Shown: positions 36,157-50,316 of the stretch, in pieces
Layout: the number at the start of each line of letters is the position of its first letter
Position numbering within the stretch: position 1 is the first letter of the stretch
DNA from: Rhynochetos jubatus
Lineage: Eukaryota > Chordata > Aves > Eurypygiformes > Rhynochetidae
Direction: 5' to 3'
NCBI GenBank assembly: GCA_027574665.1
Contig: CM050655.1
Location: forward strand, 620,001-684,000
Length of the DNA: 64,000 nucleotides
Notes under the pieces: generated by a model
Told to the model about the DNA's origin: nothing
The model's input: only the letters and a program-made list of their open reading frames with translations
The model's database searches: none
Position numbers and translations under genes: made by a program

Positions 36157-39100
36157 AAGCTTAGAAACAAACCTCTCCCTTTTCCTCCAAAAGGGAGAGA
36201 ACTACGAGAGAATTTCTTAGGGAAACCTTGTTTGTTTTGGCAGAGCACTGCATGCCTCTTAAGACAGAGCTCTGGATCCCCGGGAAAGTCGAAATCCACA
36301 GGGTCACCTTCTCTGTGCTAACCGGCTCGGAGAGGCTCGAAGGCGCGGCTCGTTGAAGCGTCTGCCCGAACACGGACATCTAAAGCAGCACTGTAATGCG
36401 ACCAAAGAGAAAGAGTTAGGAGAGAATTTCTTGTCCCTTCTTGCTGCGCCTTTGCAGAGCACTGCGTGCCAGAGCAGCCGGATCGCTTTGTCGCTTGCAA
36501 TCTCCAGTTCCAACAGTGCCACAGTTCCTCGGCAACAGAAAGAGCTAGGAAGGAATTGCTTGCGCTGATTTCTCTCGCTGTGCTCTAGCAGTTCGTTCCC
36601 TTTTCGGCAGAGCGCGGGACCGCTTGCAAAGCTTAGAAACAAACCTCTCCCTTTTCCTCCAAAAGGGAGAGAGCTACGAGAGAATTTCTGAGTGAAACAG
36701 TGTTTGTTTTGGCAGAGCACTGCATGCCTCTTAAGACAGAGCTCTGGATCCCCGGGAAAGTCGAAATCCACAGGGTCACCTTCTCTGTGCTAACCGGCTC
36801 GGAGAGGCTCGAAGGCGCGGCTCGTTGAAGCGTCTGCCCGAACACGGACATCTAAAGCAGCACTGTAATGCGACCAAACAGAAAGAGTTAGGAGAGAATT
36901 TCTTGTCCCTCCTTGCTGCGCCTTTGCAGAGCACTGCGTGCCAGAGCAGCCGGATCGCTGTCTTGCTTGCAATCTCCAGTTCCAACAGTGCCACAGTTCC
37001 TCGGCAACAGAAAGAGCTAGGAAGGAATTGCTTGCGCTGATTTCTCTCGCTGTGCTCTAGCAGTTCGTTCCCTTTTCGGCAGAGCGCGGGACTGCTTGCA
37101 AAGCTTAGAAACAAACCTCTCCCTTTTCCTCCAAAAGGGAGAGAGCTACGAGAGAATTTCTTAGGGAAACCTTGTTTGTTTTGGCAGAGCACTGCATGCC
37201 TCTTAAGACAGAGCTCTGTATCCCCGGGAAAGTCGAAATCCAGGGGGACACCTTCTCTGTCCTAACAGGCTCGGAGAGGCTCGAATGCGCGGCTCGTTGA
37301 AGCGTCTGCCCGAACACGGACATCTGAAGCAGCACTGTAATGCGAGCAAACAGAAAGAGTTAGGAGAGAATTTCTTGTCCCTTCTTGCTGCGCCTTTGCA
37401 GAGCACTGCGTGCCAGAGCAGCCGGATCGCTGTGTCGCTTGCAATCTCCAGTTCCAACAGTGCCACAGTTCCTCGGCAACAGAAAGAGCTAGGAAGGAAT
37501 TGCTTGCGCTGTTTTCTCTCGCTGTGCTCTAGCAGTTCGTTCCCTTTTCGGCAGAGCGCGGGACCGCTTGCAAAGCTTAGAAACAAACCTCTCCCTTTTC
37601 CTCCAAAAGGGAAAGAGCTACGAGAGAATTTCTTAGGGAAACCTTGTTTGTTTTGGCAGAGCACTGCATGCCTCTTAAGACAGAGCTCTGGATCCCCGGG
37701 AAAGTCGAAATCCAGGGGGACACCTTCTCTGTCCTAACTTGCTCGGAGAGGCTCGAATGCACGGCTCGTTGAAGCGTCTGCCCGAACACGGACATCTGAA
37801 GCAGCACTGTAATGCGACCAAACAGAAAGAGTTAGGAGAGAATTTCTTGTCCCTTCTTGCTGCTCCTTTGCAGAGCACTGCGTGCCAGAGCAGCCGGATC
37901 GCTGTGTCGCTTGCAATCTCCAGTTCCAACAGTGCCACAGTTCCTCGGCAACAGAAAGAGCTAGGAAGGAATTGCTTGCGCTGTTTTCTCTCGCTCTGCT
38001 CTAGCAGTTCGTTCCCTTTTCGGCAGAGCGCGGGACCGCTTGCAAAGCTTAGAAACAAACCTCTCCCTTTTCCTCCAAAAGGGAAAGAGCTACGAGAGAA
38101 TTTCTTAGGGAAACCTTGTTTGTTTTGGCAGAGCACTGCATGCCTCTTAAGACAGAGCTCTGTATCCCCGGGAAAGTCGAAATCCAGAGGGACACCTTCT
38201 CTGTGCTAACAGACTCGGAGAGGCTCGAATGCGCGGCTCGTTGAAGCGTCTGCCCGAACACGGACATCTGAAGCAGCACTGTAATGCGACCAAACAGAAA
38301 GAGTTAGGAGAGAATTTCTTGTCCCTTCTTGCTGCGCCTTTGCAGAGCACTGCGTGCCAGAGCAGCCGGATCGCTGTGTTGCTTGCAATCTCCAGTTCCA
38401 ACAGTGCCACAGTTCCTCGGCAACAGAAAGAGCTAGGAAGGAATTGCTTGCGCTGTTTTCTCTCGCTGTGCTCTAGCAGTTCGTTCCCTTTTCGGCAGAG
38501 CGCGGGACCGCTTGCAAAGCTTAGAAACAAACCTCTCCCTTTTCCTCCAAAAGGGAAAGAGCTACGAGAGAATTTCTGAGTGAAACCTTGTTTGTTTTGG
38601 CAGAGCACTGCATGCCTCTTAAGACAGAGCTCTGGATCCCCGGGAAAGTCGAAATCCAGGGGGACACCTTCTCTGTCCTAACTTGCTCGGAGAGGCTCGA
38701 ATGCACGGCTCGTTGAAGCGTCTGCCCGAACACGGACATCTGAAGCAGCACTGTAATGCGACCAAACAGAAAGAGTTAGGAGAGAATTTCTTGTCCCTTC
38801 TTGCTGCGCCTTTGCAGAGCACTGCGTGCCAGAGCAGCCGGATCGCTGTGTTGCTTGCAATCTCCAGTTCCAACAGTGCCACAGTTCCTCGGCAACAGAA
38901 AGAGCTAGGAAGGAATTGCTTGCGCTGTTTTCTCTCGCTGTGCTCTAGCAGTTCGTTCCCTTTTCGGCAGAGCGCGGGACCGCTTGCAAAGCTTAGAAAC
39001 AAACCTCTCCCTTTTCCTCCAAAAGGGAAAGAGCTACGAGAGAATTTCTGAGTGAAACCTTGTTTGTTTTGGCAGAGCACTGCATGCCTCTTAAGACAGA

Positions 39101-39932
39101 GCTCTGGATCCCCGGGAAAGTCGAAATCCAGGGGGACACCTTCTCTGTCCTAACTTGCTCGGAGAGGCTCGAATGCACGGCTCGTTGAAGCGTCTGCCCG
39201 AACACGGACATCTGAAGCAGCACTGTAATGCGACCAAACAGAAAGAGTTAGGAGAGAATTTCTTGTCCCTTCTTGCTGCTCCTTTGCAGAGCACTGCGTG
39301 CCAGAGCAGCCGGATCGCTGTGTTGCTTGCAATCTCCAGTTCCAACAGTGCCACAGTTCCTCGGCAACAGAAAGAGCTAGGAAGGAATTGCTTGCGCTGT
39401 TTTCTCTCGCTGTGCTCTAGCAGTTCGTTCCCTTTTCGGCAGAGCGCGGGACCGCTTGCAAAGCTTAGAAACAAACCTCTCCCTTTTCCTCCAAAAGGGA
39501 AAGAGCTACGAGAGAATTTCTGAGTGAAACCTTGTTTGTTTTGGCAGAGCACTGCATGCCTCTTAAGACAGAGCTCTGGATCCCCGGGAAAGTCGAAATC
39601 CACAGGGTCACCTTCTCTGTGCTAACCGGCTCGGAGAGGCTCGAAGGCGCGGCTCGTTGAAGCGTCTGCCCGAACACGGACATCTAAAGCAGCACTGTAA
39701 TGCGACCAAACAGAAAGAGTTAGGAGAGAATTTCTTGTCCCTCCTTGCTGCGCCTTTGCAGAGCACTGCGTGCCAGAGCAGCCGGATCGCTGTGTTGCTT
39801 GCAATCTCCAGTTCCAACAGTGCCACAGTTCCTCGGCAACAGAAAGAGCTAGGAAGGAATTGCTTGCGCTGATTTCTCTCGCTGTGCTACAGCAGTTCGT
39901 TCCCTTTTCGGCAGAGCGCGGGACCGCTTGCA

Positions 39933-40876
39933 AAGCTTAGAAACAAACCTCTCCCTTTTCCTCCAAAAGGGAAAGAGCTACGAGAGAATTTCTGAGTGAA
40001 ACCTTGTTTGTTTTGGCAGAGCACTGCATGCCTCTTAAGACAGAGCTCTGGATCCCCGGGAAAGTCGAAATCCAGGGGGACACCTTCTCTGTGCTAACCG
40101 GCTCGGAGAGGCTCGAAGGCGCGGCTCGTTGAAGCGTCTGCCCGAACACGGACATCTGAAGCAGCACTGTAATGCGACCAAACAGAAAGAGTTAGGAGAC
40201 AATTTCTTGTCCCTTCTTGCTGCTCCTTTGCAGAGCACTGCGTGCCAGAGCAGCCGGATCGCTGTGTCGCTTGCAATCTCCAGTTCCAACAGTGCCACAG
40301 TTCCTCGGCAACAGAAAGAGCTAGGAAGGAATTGCTTGCGCTGATTTCTCTCGCTGTGCTCTAGCAGTTCGTTCCCTTTTCGGCAGAGCGCGGGACCGCT
40401 TGCAAAGCTTAGAAACAAACCTCTCCCTTTTCCTCCAAAAGGGAGAGAGCTACGAGAGAATTTCTTAGGGAAACCTTGTTTGTTTTGGCAGAGCACTGCA
40501 TGCCTCTTAAGACAGAGCTGTGGATCCCCGGGAAAGTCGAAATCCACAGGGTCACCTTCTCTGTGCTAACCGGCTCGGAGAGGCTCGAAGGCGCGGCTCG
40601 TTGAAGCGTCTGCCCGAACACGGACATCTAAAGCAGCACTGTAATGCGACCAAACAGAAAGAGTTAGGAGAGAATTTCTTGTCCCTCCTTGCTGCGCCTT
40701 TGCAGAGCACTGCGTGCCAGAGCAGCCGGATCGCTGTCTTGCTTGCAATCTCCAGTTCCAACAGTGCCACAGTTCCTCGGCAACAGAAAGAGCTAGGAAG
40801 GAATTGCTTGCGCTGATTTCTCTCGCTGTGCTCTAGCAGTTCGTTCCCTTTTCGGCAGAGCGCGGGACCGCTTGCA
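39933..40876. repeat. Two units duplicated at 6608-bp offset, copy 1
   Basis: A GCTAACCGG/GAAGGCGCGG unit followed by a GAGCTGTGG unit, matching 46541-47484. The next unit, 40877-41348, has the private CACACTAGGAGAGG near 41041 and TCTCACTGTG near 41295. Confidence 0.65.
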
Positions 40877-41348
40877 AAGCTTAGAAACAAACCTCTCCCT
40901 TTTCCTCCAAAAGGGAGAGAGCTACGAGAGAATTTCTTAGGGAAACCTTGTTTGTTTTGGCAGAGCACTGCATGCCTCTTAAGACAGAGCTCTGGATCCC
41001 CGGGAAAGTCGAAATCCACAGGGTCACCTTCTCTGTGCTAACACACTAGGAGAGGCTCGAAGGCGCGGCTCGTTGAAGCGTCTGCCCGAACACGGACATC
41101 TAAAGCAGCACTGTAATGCGACCAAACAGAAAGAGTTAGGAGAGAATTTCTTGTCCCTCCTTGCTGCGCCTTTGCAGAGCACTGCGTGCCAGAGCAGCCG
41201 GATCGCTGTCTTGCTTGCAATCTCCAGTTCCAACAGTGCCACAGTTCCTCGGCAACAGAAAGAGCTAGGAAGGAATTGCTTGCGCTGATTTCTCTCACTG
41301 TGCTACAGCAGTTCGTTCCCTTTTCGGCAGAGCGCGGGACCGCTTGCA

Positions 41349-43708
41349 AAGCTTAGAAACAAACCTCTCCCTTTTCCTCCAAAAGGGAAAGAGCTACGAG
41401 AGAATTTCTGAGTGAAACCTTGTTTGTTTTGGCAGAGCACTGCATGCCTCTTAAGACAGAGCTCTGGATCCCCGGGAAAGTCGAAATCCAGGGGGACACC
41501 TTCTCTGTCCTAACTTGCTCGGAGAGGCTCGAAGGCGCGGCTCGTTGAAGCGTCTGCCCGAACACGGACATCTGAAGCAGCACTGTAATGCGACCAAACA
41601 GAAAGAGTTAGGAGACAATTTCTTGTCCCTTCTTGCTGCTCCTTTGCAGAGCACTGCGTGCCAGAGCAGCCGGATCGCTGTGTCGCTTGCAATCTCCAGT
41701 TCCAACAGTGCCACAGTTCCTCGGCAACAGAAAGAGCTAGGAAGGAATTGCTTGCGCTGTTTTCTCTCGCTGTGCTCTAGCAGTTCGTTCCCTTTTCGGC
41801 AGAGCGCGGGACCGCTTGCAAAGCTTAGAAACAAACCTCTCCCTTTTCCTCCAAAAGGGAGAGAGCTACGAGAGAATTTCTTAGGGAAACCTTGTTTGTT
41901 TTGGCAGAGCACTGCATGCCTCTTAAGACAGAGCTCTGGATCCCCGGGAAAGTCGAAATCCACAGGGTCACCTTCTCTGTGCTAACCGGCTCGGAGAGGC
42001 TCGAAGGCGCGGCTCGTTGAAGCGTCTGCCCGAACACGGACATCTGAAGCAGCACTGTAATGCGACCAAACAGAAAGAGTTAGGAGAGAATTTCTTGTCC
42101 CTCCTTGCTGCGCCTTTGCAGAGCACTGCGTGCCAGAGCAGCCGGATCGCTGTGTTGCTTGCAATCTCCAGTTCCAACAGTGCCACAGTTCCTCGGCAAC
42201 AGAAAGAGCTAGGAAGGAATTGCTTGCGCTGATTTCTCTCGCTGTGCTACAGCAGTTCGTTCCCTTTTCGGCAGAGCGCCGGACTGCTTGCAAAGCTTAG
42301 AAACAAACCTCTCCCTTTTCCTCCAAAAGGGAGAGAGCTACGAGAGAATTTCTTAGGGAAACCTTGTTTGTTTTGGCAGAGCACTGCATGCCTCTTAAGA
42401 CAGAGCTCTGGATCCCCGGGAAAGTCGAAATCCACAGGGTCACCTTCTCTGTGCTAACCGGCTCGGAGAGGCTCGAAGGCGCGGCTCGTTGAAGCGTCTG
42501 CCCGAACACGGACATCTAAAGCAGCACTGTAATGCGAGCAAACAGAAAGAGTTAGGAGAGAATTTCTTGTCCCTTCTTGCTGCTCCTTTGCAGAGCACTG
42601 CGTGCCAGAGCAGCCGGATCGCTGTGTCGCTTGCAATCTCCAGTTCCAACAGTGCCACAGTTCCTCGGCAACAGAAAGAGCTAGGAAGGAATTGCTTGCG
42701 CTGTTTTCTCTCGCTGTGCTCTAGCAGTTCGTTCCCTTTTCGGCAGAGCGCGGGACCGCTTGCAAAGCTTAGAAACAAACCTCTCCCTTTTCCTCCAAAA
42801 GGGAGAGAGCTACGAGAGAATTTCTTAGGGAAACCTTGTTTGTTTTGGCAGAGCACTGCATGCCTCTTAAGACAGAGCTCTGGATCCCCGGGAAAGTCGA
42901 AATCCACAGGGTCACCTTCTCTGTGCTAACCGGCTCGGAGAGGCTCGAAGGCGCGGCTCGTTGAAGCGTCTGCCCGAACACGGACATCTGAAGCAGCACT
43001 GTAATGCGACCAAACAGAAAGAGTTAGGAGAGAATTTCTTGTCCCTTCTTGCTGCGCCTTTGCAGAGCACTGCGTGCCAGAGCAGCCGGATCGCTGTGTC
43101 GCTTGCAATCTCCAGTTCCAACAGTGCCACAGTTCCTCGGCAACAGAAAGAGCTAGGAAGGAATTGCTTGCGCTGATTTCTCTCGCTGTGCTCTAGCAGT
43201 TCGTTCCCTTTTCGGCAGAGCGCCGGACTGCTTGCAAAGCTTAGAAACAAACCTCTCCCTTTTCCTCCAAAAGGGAGAGAGCTACGAGAGAATTTCTTAG
43301 GGAAACCTTGTTTGTTTTGGCAGAGCACTGCATGCCTCTTAAGACAGAGCTCTGGATCCCCGGGAAAGTCGAAATCCACAGGGTCACCTTCTCTGTGCTA
43401 ACCGGCTCGGAGAGGCTCGAAGGCGCGGCTCGTTGAAGCGTCTGCCCGAACACGGACATCTAAAGCAGCACTGTAATGCGAGCAAACAGAAAGAGTTAGG
43501 AGAGAATTTCTGGTCCCTCCTTGCTGCGCCTTTGCAGAGCACTGCGTGCCAGAGCAGCCGGATCGCTGTGTCGCTTGCAATCTCCAGTTCCAACAGTGCC
43601 ACAGTTCCTCGGCAACAGAAAGAGCTAGGAAGGAATTGCTTGCGCTGATTTCTCTCGCTGTGCTACAGCAGTTCGTTCCCTTTTCGGCAGAGCGCGGGAC
43701 CGCTTGCA
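41349..43708. repeat. Five units duplicated at 6136-bp offset, copy 1
   Basis: Matches 47485-49844 in translations of about 41.4-42.9 kb. The rare TCTCACTGTG at about 41293 recurs at 47429, also 6136 bp apart. The offset changes from 14 to 13 units across the unit at 40877, so one unit was gained or lost between the copies. A private TTTCTGGTCCC lies near 43508. Confidence 0.75.
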
Positions 43709-46700
43709 AAGCTTAGAAACAAACCTCTCCCTTTTCCTCCAAAAGGGAGAGAGCTACGAGAGAATTTCTTAGGGAAACCTTGTTTGTTTTGGCAGAGCAC
43801 TGCATGCCTCTTAAGACAGAGCTCTGGATCCCCGGGAAAGTCGAAATCCACAGGGTCACCTTCTCTGTGCTAACCGGCTCGGAGAGGCTCGAAGGCGCGG
43901 CTCGTTGAAGCGTCTGCCCGAACACGGACATCTAAAGCAGCACTGTAATGCGACCAAAGAGAAAGAGTTAGGAGAGAATTTCTTGTCCCTTCTTGCTGCG
44001 CCTTTGCAGAGCACTGCGTGCCAGAGCAGCCGGATCGCTTTGTCGCTTGCAATCTCCAGTTCCAACAGTGCCACAGTTCCTCGGCAACAGAAAGAGCTAG
44101 GAAGGAATTGCTTGCGCTGATTTCTCTCGCTGTGCTCTAGCAGTTCGTTCCCTTTTCGGCAGAGCGCGGGACCGCTTGCAAAGCTTAGAAACAAACCTCT
44201 CCCTTTTCCTCCAAAAGGGAGAGAGCTACGAGAGAATTTCTGAGTGAAACAGTGTTTGTTTTGGCAGAGCACTGCATGCCTCTTAAGACAGAGCTCTGTA
44301 TCCCCGGGAAAGTCGAAATCCAGGGGGACACCTTCTCTGTCCTAACAGGCTCGGAGAGGCTCGAATGCGCGGCTCTTTGAAGCGTCTGCCCGAACACGGA
44401 CATCTGAAGCAGCACTGTAATGCGAGCAAACAGAAAGAGTTAGGAGAGAATTTCTTGTCCCTTCTTGCTGCGCCTTTGCAGAGCACTGCGTGCCAGAGCA
44501 GCCGGATCGCTGTGTCGCTTGCAATCTCCAGTTCCAACAGTGCCACAGTTCCTCGGCAACAGAAAGAGCTAGGAAGGAATTGCTTGCGCTGTTTTCTCTC
44601 GCTCTGCTCTAGCAGTTCGTTCCCTTTTCGGCAGAGCGCGGGACCGCTTGCAAAGCTTAGAAACAAACCTCTCCCTTTTCCTCCAAAAGGGAAAGAGCTA
44701 CGAGAGAATTTCTTAGGGAAACCTTGTTTGTTTTGGCAGAGCACTGCATGCCTCTTAAGACAGAGCTCTGTATCCCCGGGAAAGTCGAAATCCAGAGGGA
44801 CACCTTCTCTGTGCTAACAGACTCGGAGAGGCTCGAATGCGCGGCTCGTTGAAGCGTCTGCCCGAACACGGACATCTGAAGCAGCACTGTAATGCGACCA
44901 AACAGAAAGAGTTAGGAGAGAATTTCTTGTCCCTTCTTGCTGCGCCTTTGCAGAGCACTGCGTGCCAGAGCAGCCGGATCGCTGTGTTGCTTGCAATCTC
45001 CAGTTCCAACAGTGCCACAGTTCCTCGGCAACAGAAAGAGCTAGGAAGGAATTGCTTGCGCTGTTTTCTCTCGCTGTGCTCTAGCAGTTCGTTCCCTTTT
45101 CGGCAGAGCGCGGGACCGCTTGCAAAGCTTAGAAACAAACCTCTCCCTTTTCCTCCAAAAGGGAAAGAGCTACGAGAGAATTTCTGAGTGAAACCTTGTT
45201 TGTTTTGGCAGAGCACTGCATGCCTCTTAAGACAGAGCTCTGGATCCCCGGGAAAGTCGAAATCCAGGGGGACACCTTCTCTGTGCTAACCGGCTCGGAG
45301 AGGCTCGAAGGCGCGGCTCGTTGAAGCGTCTGCCCGAACACGGACATCTGAAGCAGCACTGTAATGCGACCAAACAGAAAGAGTTAGGAGAGAATTTCTT
45401 GTCCCTTCTTGCTGCTCCTTTGCAGAGCACTGCGTGCCAGAGCAGCCGGATCGCTGTGTCGCTTGCAATCTCCAGTTCCAACAGTGCCACAGTTCCTCGG
45501 CAACAGAAAGAGCTAGGAAGGAATTGCTTGCGCTGATTTCTCTCGCTGTGCTCTAGCAGTTCGTTCCCTTTTCGGCAGAGCGCGGGACCGCTTGCAAAGC
45601 TTAGAAACAAACCTCTCCCTTTTCCTCCAAAAGGGAGAGAGCTACGAGAGAATTTCTTAGGGAAACCTTGTTTGTTTTGGCAGAGCACTGCATGCCTCTT
45701 AAGACAGAGCTGTGGATCCCCGGGAAAGTCGAAATCCACAGGGTCACCTTCTCTGTGCTAACCGGCTCGGAGAGGCTCGAAGGCGCGGCTCGTTGAAGCG
45801 TCTGCCCGAACACGGACATCTAAAGCAGCACTGTAATGCGACCAAACAGAAAGAGTTAGGAGAGAATTTCTTGTCCCTCCTTGCTGCGCCTTTGCAGAGC
45901 ACTGCGTGCCAGAGCAGCCGGATCGCTGTGTTGCTTGCAATCTCCAGTTCCAACAGTGCCACAGTTCCTCGGCAACAGAAAGAGCTAGGAAGGAATTGCT
46001 TGCGCTGATTTCTCTCGCTGTGCTACAGCAGTTCGTTCCCTTTTCGGCAGAGCGCGGGACCGCTTGCAAAGCTTAGAAACAAACCTCTCCCTTTTCCTCC
46101 AAAAGGGAAAGAGCTACGAGAGAATTTCTGAGTGAAACCTTGTTTGTTTTGGCAGAGCACTGCATGCCTCTTAAGACAGAGCTCTGGATCCCCGGGAAAG
46201 TCGAAATCCAGGGGGACACCTTCTCTGTCCTAACTTGCTCGGAGAGGCTCGAATGCACGGCTCGTTGAAGCGTCTGCCCGAACACGGACATCTGAAGCAG
46301 CACTGTAATGCGAGCAAACAGAAAGAGTTAGGAGAGAATTTCTTGTCCCTTCTTGCTGCTCCTTTGCAGAGCACTGCGTGCCAGAGCAGCCGGATCGCTG
46401 TGTTGCTTGCAATCTCCAGTTCCAACAGTGCCACAGTTCCTCGGCAACAGAAAGAGCTAGGAAGGAATTGCTTGCGCTGTTTTCTCTCGCTGTGCTCTAG
46501 CAGTTCGTTCCCTTTTCGGCAGAGCGCGGGACCGCTTGCAAAGCTTAGAAACAAACCTCTCCCTTTTCGTCCAAAAGGGAAAGAGCTACGAGAGAATTTC
46601 TTAGGGAAACCTTGTTTGTTTTGGCAGAGCACTGCATGCCTCTTAAGACAGAGCTCTGGATCCCCGGGAAAGTCGAAATCCAGGGGGACACCTTCTCTGT

Positions 46701-47484
46701 GCTAACCGGCTCGGAGAGGCTCGAAGGCGCGGCTCGTTGAAGCGTCTGCCCGAACACGGACATCTGAAGCAGCACTGTAATGCGACCAAACAGAAAGAGT
46801 TAGGAGACAATTTCTTGTCCCTTCTTGCTGCTCCTTTGCAGAGCACTGCGTGCCAGAGCAGCCGGATCGCTGTGTCGCTTGCAATCTCCAGTTCCAACAG
46901 TGCCACAGTTCCTCGGCAACAGAAAGAGCTAGGAAGGAATTGCTTGCGCTGATTTCTCTCGCTGTGCTCTAGCAGTTCGTTCCCTTTTCGGCAGAGCGCG
47001 GGACCGCTTGCAAAGCTTAGAAACAAACCTCTCCCTTTTCCTCCAAAAGGGAGAGAGCTACGAGAGAATTTCTTAGGGAAACCTTGTTTGTTTTGGCAGA
47101 GCACTGCATGCCTCTTAAGACAGAGCTGTGGATCCCCGGGAAAGTCGAAATCCACAGGGTCACCTTCTCTGTGCTAACAGGCTCGGAGAGGCTCGAAGGC
47201 GCGGCTCGTTGAAGCGTCTGCCCGAACACGGACATCTAAAGCAGCACTGTAATGCGACCAAACAGAAAGAGTTAGGAGAGAATTTCTTGTCCCTCCTTGC
47301 TGCGCCTTTGCAGAGCACTGCGTGCCAGAGCAGCCGGATCGCTGTCTTGCTTGCAATCTCCAGTTCCAACAGTGCCACAGTTCCTCGGCAACAGAAAGAG
47401 CTAGGAAGGAATTGCTTGCGCTGATTTCTCTCACTGTGCTACAGCAGTTCGTTCCCTTTTCGGCAGAGCGCGGGACCGCTTGCA

Positions 47485-49844
47485 AAGCTTAGAAACAAAC
47501 CTCTCCCTTTTCCTCCAAAAGGGAAAGAGCTACGAGAGAATTTCTGAGTGAAACCTTGTTTGTTTTGGCAGAGCACTGCATGCCTCTTAAGACAGAGCTC
47601 TGGATCCCCGGGAAAGTCGAAATCCAGGGGGACACCTTCTCTGTCCTAACTTGCTCGGAGAGGCTCGAAGGCGCGGCTCGTTGAAGCGTCTGCCCGAACA
47701 CGGACATCTGAAGCAGCACTGTAATGCGACCAAACAGAAAGAGTTAGGAGACAATTTCTTGTCCCTTCTTGCTGCTCCTTTGCAGAGCACTGCGTGCCAG
47801 AGCAGCCGGATCGCTGTGTCGCTTGCAATCTCCAGTTCCAACAGTGCCACAGTTCCTCGGCAACAGAAAGAGCTAGGAAGGAATTGCTTGCGCTGTTTTC
47901 TCTCGCTGTGCTCTAGCAGTTCGTTCCCTTTTCGGCAGAGCGCGGGACCGCTTGCAAAGCTTAGAAACAAACCTCTCCCTTTTCCTCCAAAAGGGAGAGA
48001 GCTACGAGAGAATTTCTTAGGGAAACCTTGTTTGTTTTGGCAGAGCACTGCATGCCTCTTAAGACAGAGCTCTGGATCCCCGGGAAAGTCGAAATCCACA
48101 GGGTCACCTTCTCTGTGCTAACCGGCTCGGAGAGGCTCGAAGGCGCGGCTCGTTGAAGCGTCTGCCCGAACACGGACATCTGAAGCAGCACTGTAATGCG
48201 ACCAAACAGAAAGAGTTAGGAGAGAATTTCTTGTCCCTCCTTGCTGCGCCTTTGCAGAGCACTGCGTGCCAGAGCAGCCGGATCGCTGTGTTGCTTGCAA
48301 TCTCCAGTTCCAACAGTGCCACAGTTCCTCGGCAACAGAAAGAGCTAGGAAGGAATTGCTTGCGCTGATTTCTCTCGCTGTGCTACAGCAGTTCGTTCCC
48401 TTTTCGGCAGAGCGCCGGACTGCTTGCAAAGCTTAGAAACAAACCTCTCCCTTTTCCTCCAAAAGGGAGAGAGCTACGAGAGAATTTCTTAGGGAAACCT
48501 TGTTTGTTTTGGCAGAGCACTGCATGCCTCTTAAGACAGAGCTCTGGATCCCCGGGAAAGTCGAAATCCACAGGGTCACCTTCTCTGTGCTAACCGGCTC
48601 GGAGAGGCTCGAAGGCGCGGCTCGTTGAAGCGTCTGCCCGAACACGGACATCTAAAGCAGCACTGTAATGCGAGCAAACAGAAAGAGTTAGGAGAGAATT
48701 TCTTGTCCCTTCTTGCTGCTCCTTTGCAGAGCACTGCGTGCCAGAGCAGCCGGATCGCTGTGTCGCTTGCAATCTCCAGTTCCAACAGTGCCACAGTTCC
48801 TCGGCAACAGAAAGAGCTAGGAAGGAATTGCTTGCGCTGTTTTCTCTCGCTGTGCTCTAGCAGTTCGTTCCCTTTTCGGCAGAGCGCGGGACCGCTTGCA
48901 AAGCTTAGAAACAAACCTCTCCCTTTTCCTCCAAAAGGGAGAGAGCTACGAGAGAATTTCTTAGGGAAACCTTGTTTGTTTTGGCAGAGCACTGCATGCC
49001 TCTTAAGACAGAGCTCTGGATCCCCGGGAAAGTCGAAATCCACAGGGTCACCTTCTCTGTGCTAACCGGCTCGGAGAGGCTCGAAGGCGCGGCTCGTTGA
49101 AGCGTCTGCCCGAACACGGACATCTGAAGCAGCACTGTAATGCGACCAAACAGAAAGAGTTAGGAGAGAATTTCTTGTCCCTTCTTGCTGCGCCTTTGCA
49201 GAGCACTGCGTGCCAGAGCAGCCGGATCGCTGTGTTGCTTGCAATCTCCAGTTCCAACAGTGCCACAGTTCCTCGGCAACAGAAAGAGCTAGGAAGGAAT
49301 TGCTTGCGCTGATTTCTCTCGCTGTGCTCTAGCAGTTCGTTCCCTTTTCGGCAGAGCGCCGGACTGCTTGCAAAGCTTAGAAACAAACCTCTCCCTTTTC
49401 CTCCAAAAGGGAGAGAGCTACGAGAGAATTTCTTAGGGAAACCTTGTTTGTTTTGGCAGAGCACTGCATGCCTCTTAAGACAGAGCTCTGGATCCCCGGG
49501 AAAGTCGAAATCCACAGGGTCACCTTCTCTGTGCTAACCGGCTCGGAGAGGCTCGAAGGCGCGGCTCGTTGAAGCGTCTGCCCGAACACGGACATCTAAA
49601 GCAGCACTGTAATGCGAGCAAACAGAAAGAGTTAGGAGAGAATTTCTTGTCCCTCCTTGCTGCGCCTTTGCAGAGCACTGCGTGCCAGAGCAGCCGGATC
49701 GCTGTGTCGCTTGCAATCTCCAGTTCCAACAGTGCCACAGTTCCTCGGCAACAGAAAGAGCTAGGAAGGAATTGCTTGCGCTGATTTCTCTCGCTGTGCT
49801 CTAGCAGTTCGTTCCCTTTTCGGCAGAGCGCGGGACCGCTTGCA
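47485..49844. repeat. Five units duplicated at 6136-bp offset, copy 2
   Basis: Counterpart of 41349-43708. Several units share GAGCGCCGGACTGC, also seen in the 34-35 kb units. Confidence 0.75.
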
Positions 49845-50316
49845 AAGCTTAGAAACAAACCTCTCCCTTTTCCTCCAAAAGGGAGAGAGCTACGAGAGAA
49901 TTTCTTAGGGAAACCTTGTTTGTTTTGGCAGAGCACTGCATGCCTCTTAAGACAGAGCTCTGGATCACCGGGAAAGTCAAAATCCACAGGGTCACCTTCT
50001 CTGTGCTAACAGGCTCGGAGAGGCTCGAAGGCGCGGCTCGTTGAAGCGTCTGCCCGAACACGGACATCTAAAGCAGCACTGTAATGCGACCAAACAGAAA
50101 GAGTTAGGAGAGAATTTCTTGTCCCTCCTTGCTGCGCCTTTGCAGAGCACTGCGTGCCAGAGCAGCCGGATCGCTGTGTCGCTTGCAATCTCCAGTTCCA
50201 ACAGTGCCACAGTTCCTCGGCAACAGAAAGAGCTAGGAAGGAATTGCTTGCGCTGATTTCTCTCGCTGTGCTACAGCAGTTCGTTCCCTTTTCGGCAGAG
50301 CGCGGGACTGCTTGCA
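48901..50316. repeat. Three units repeated from 34,741, copy 2
   Basis: Counterpart of 34741-36156. The rare pair is at about 49967 and 49979. Agreement fades to the right, where 50317 onwards has GGGACTGC and other changes. Confidence 0.75.
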
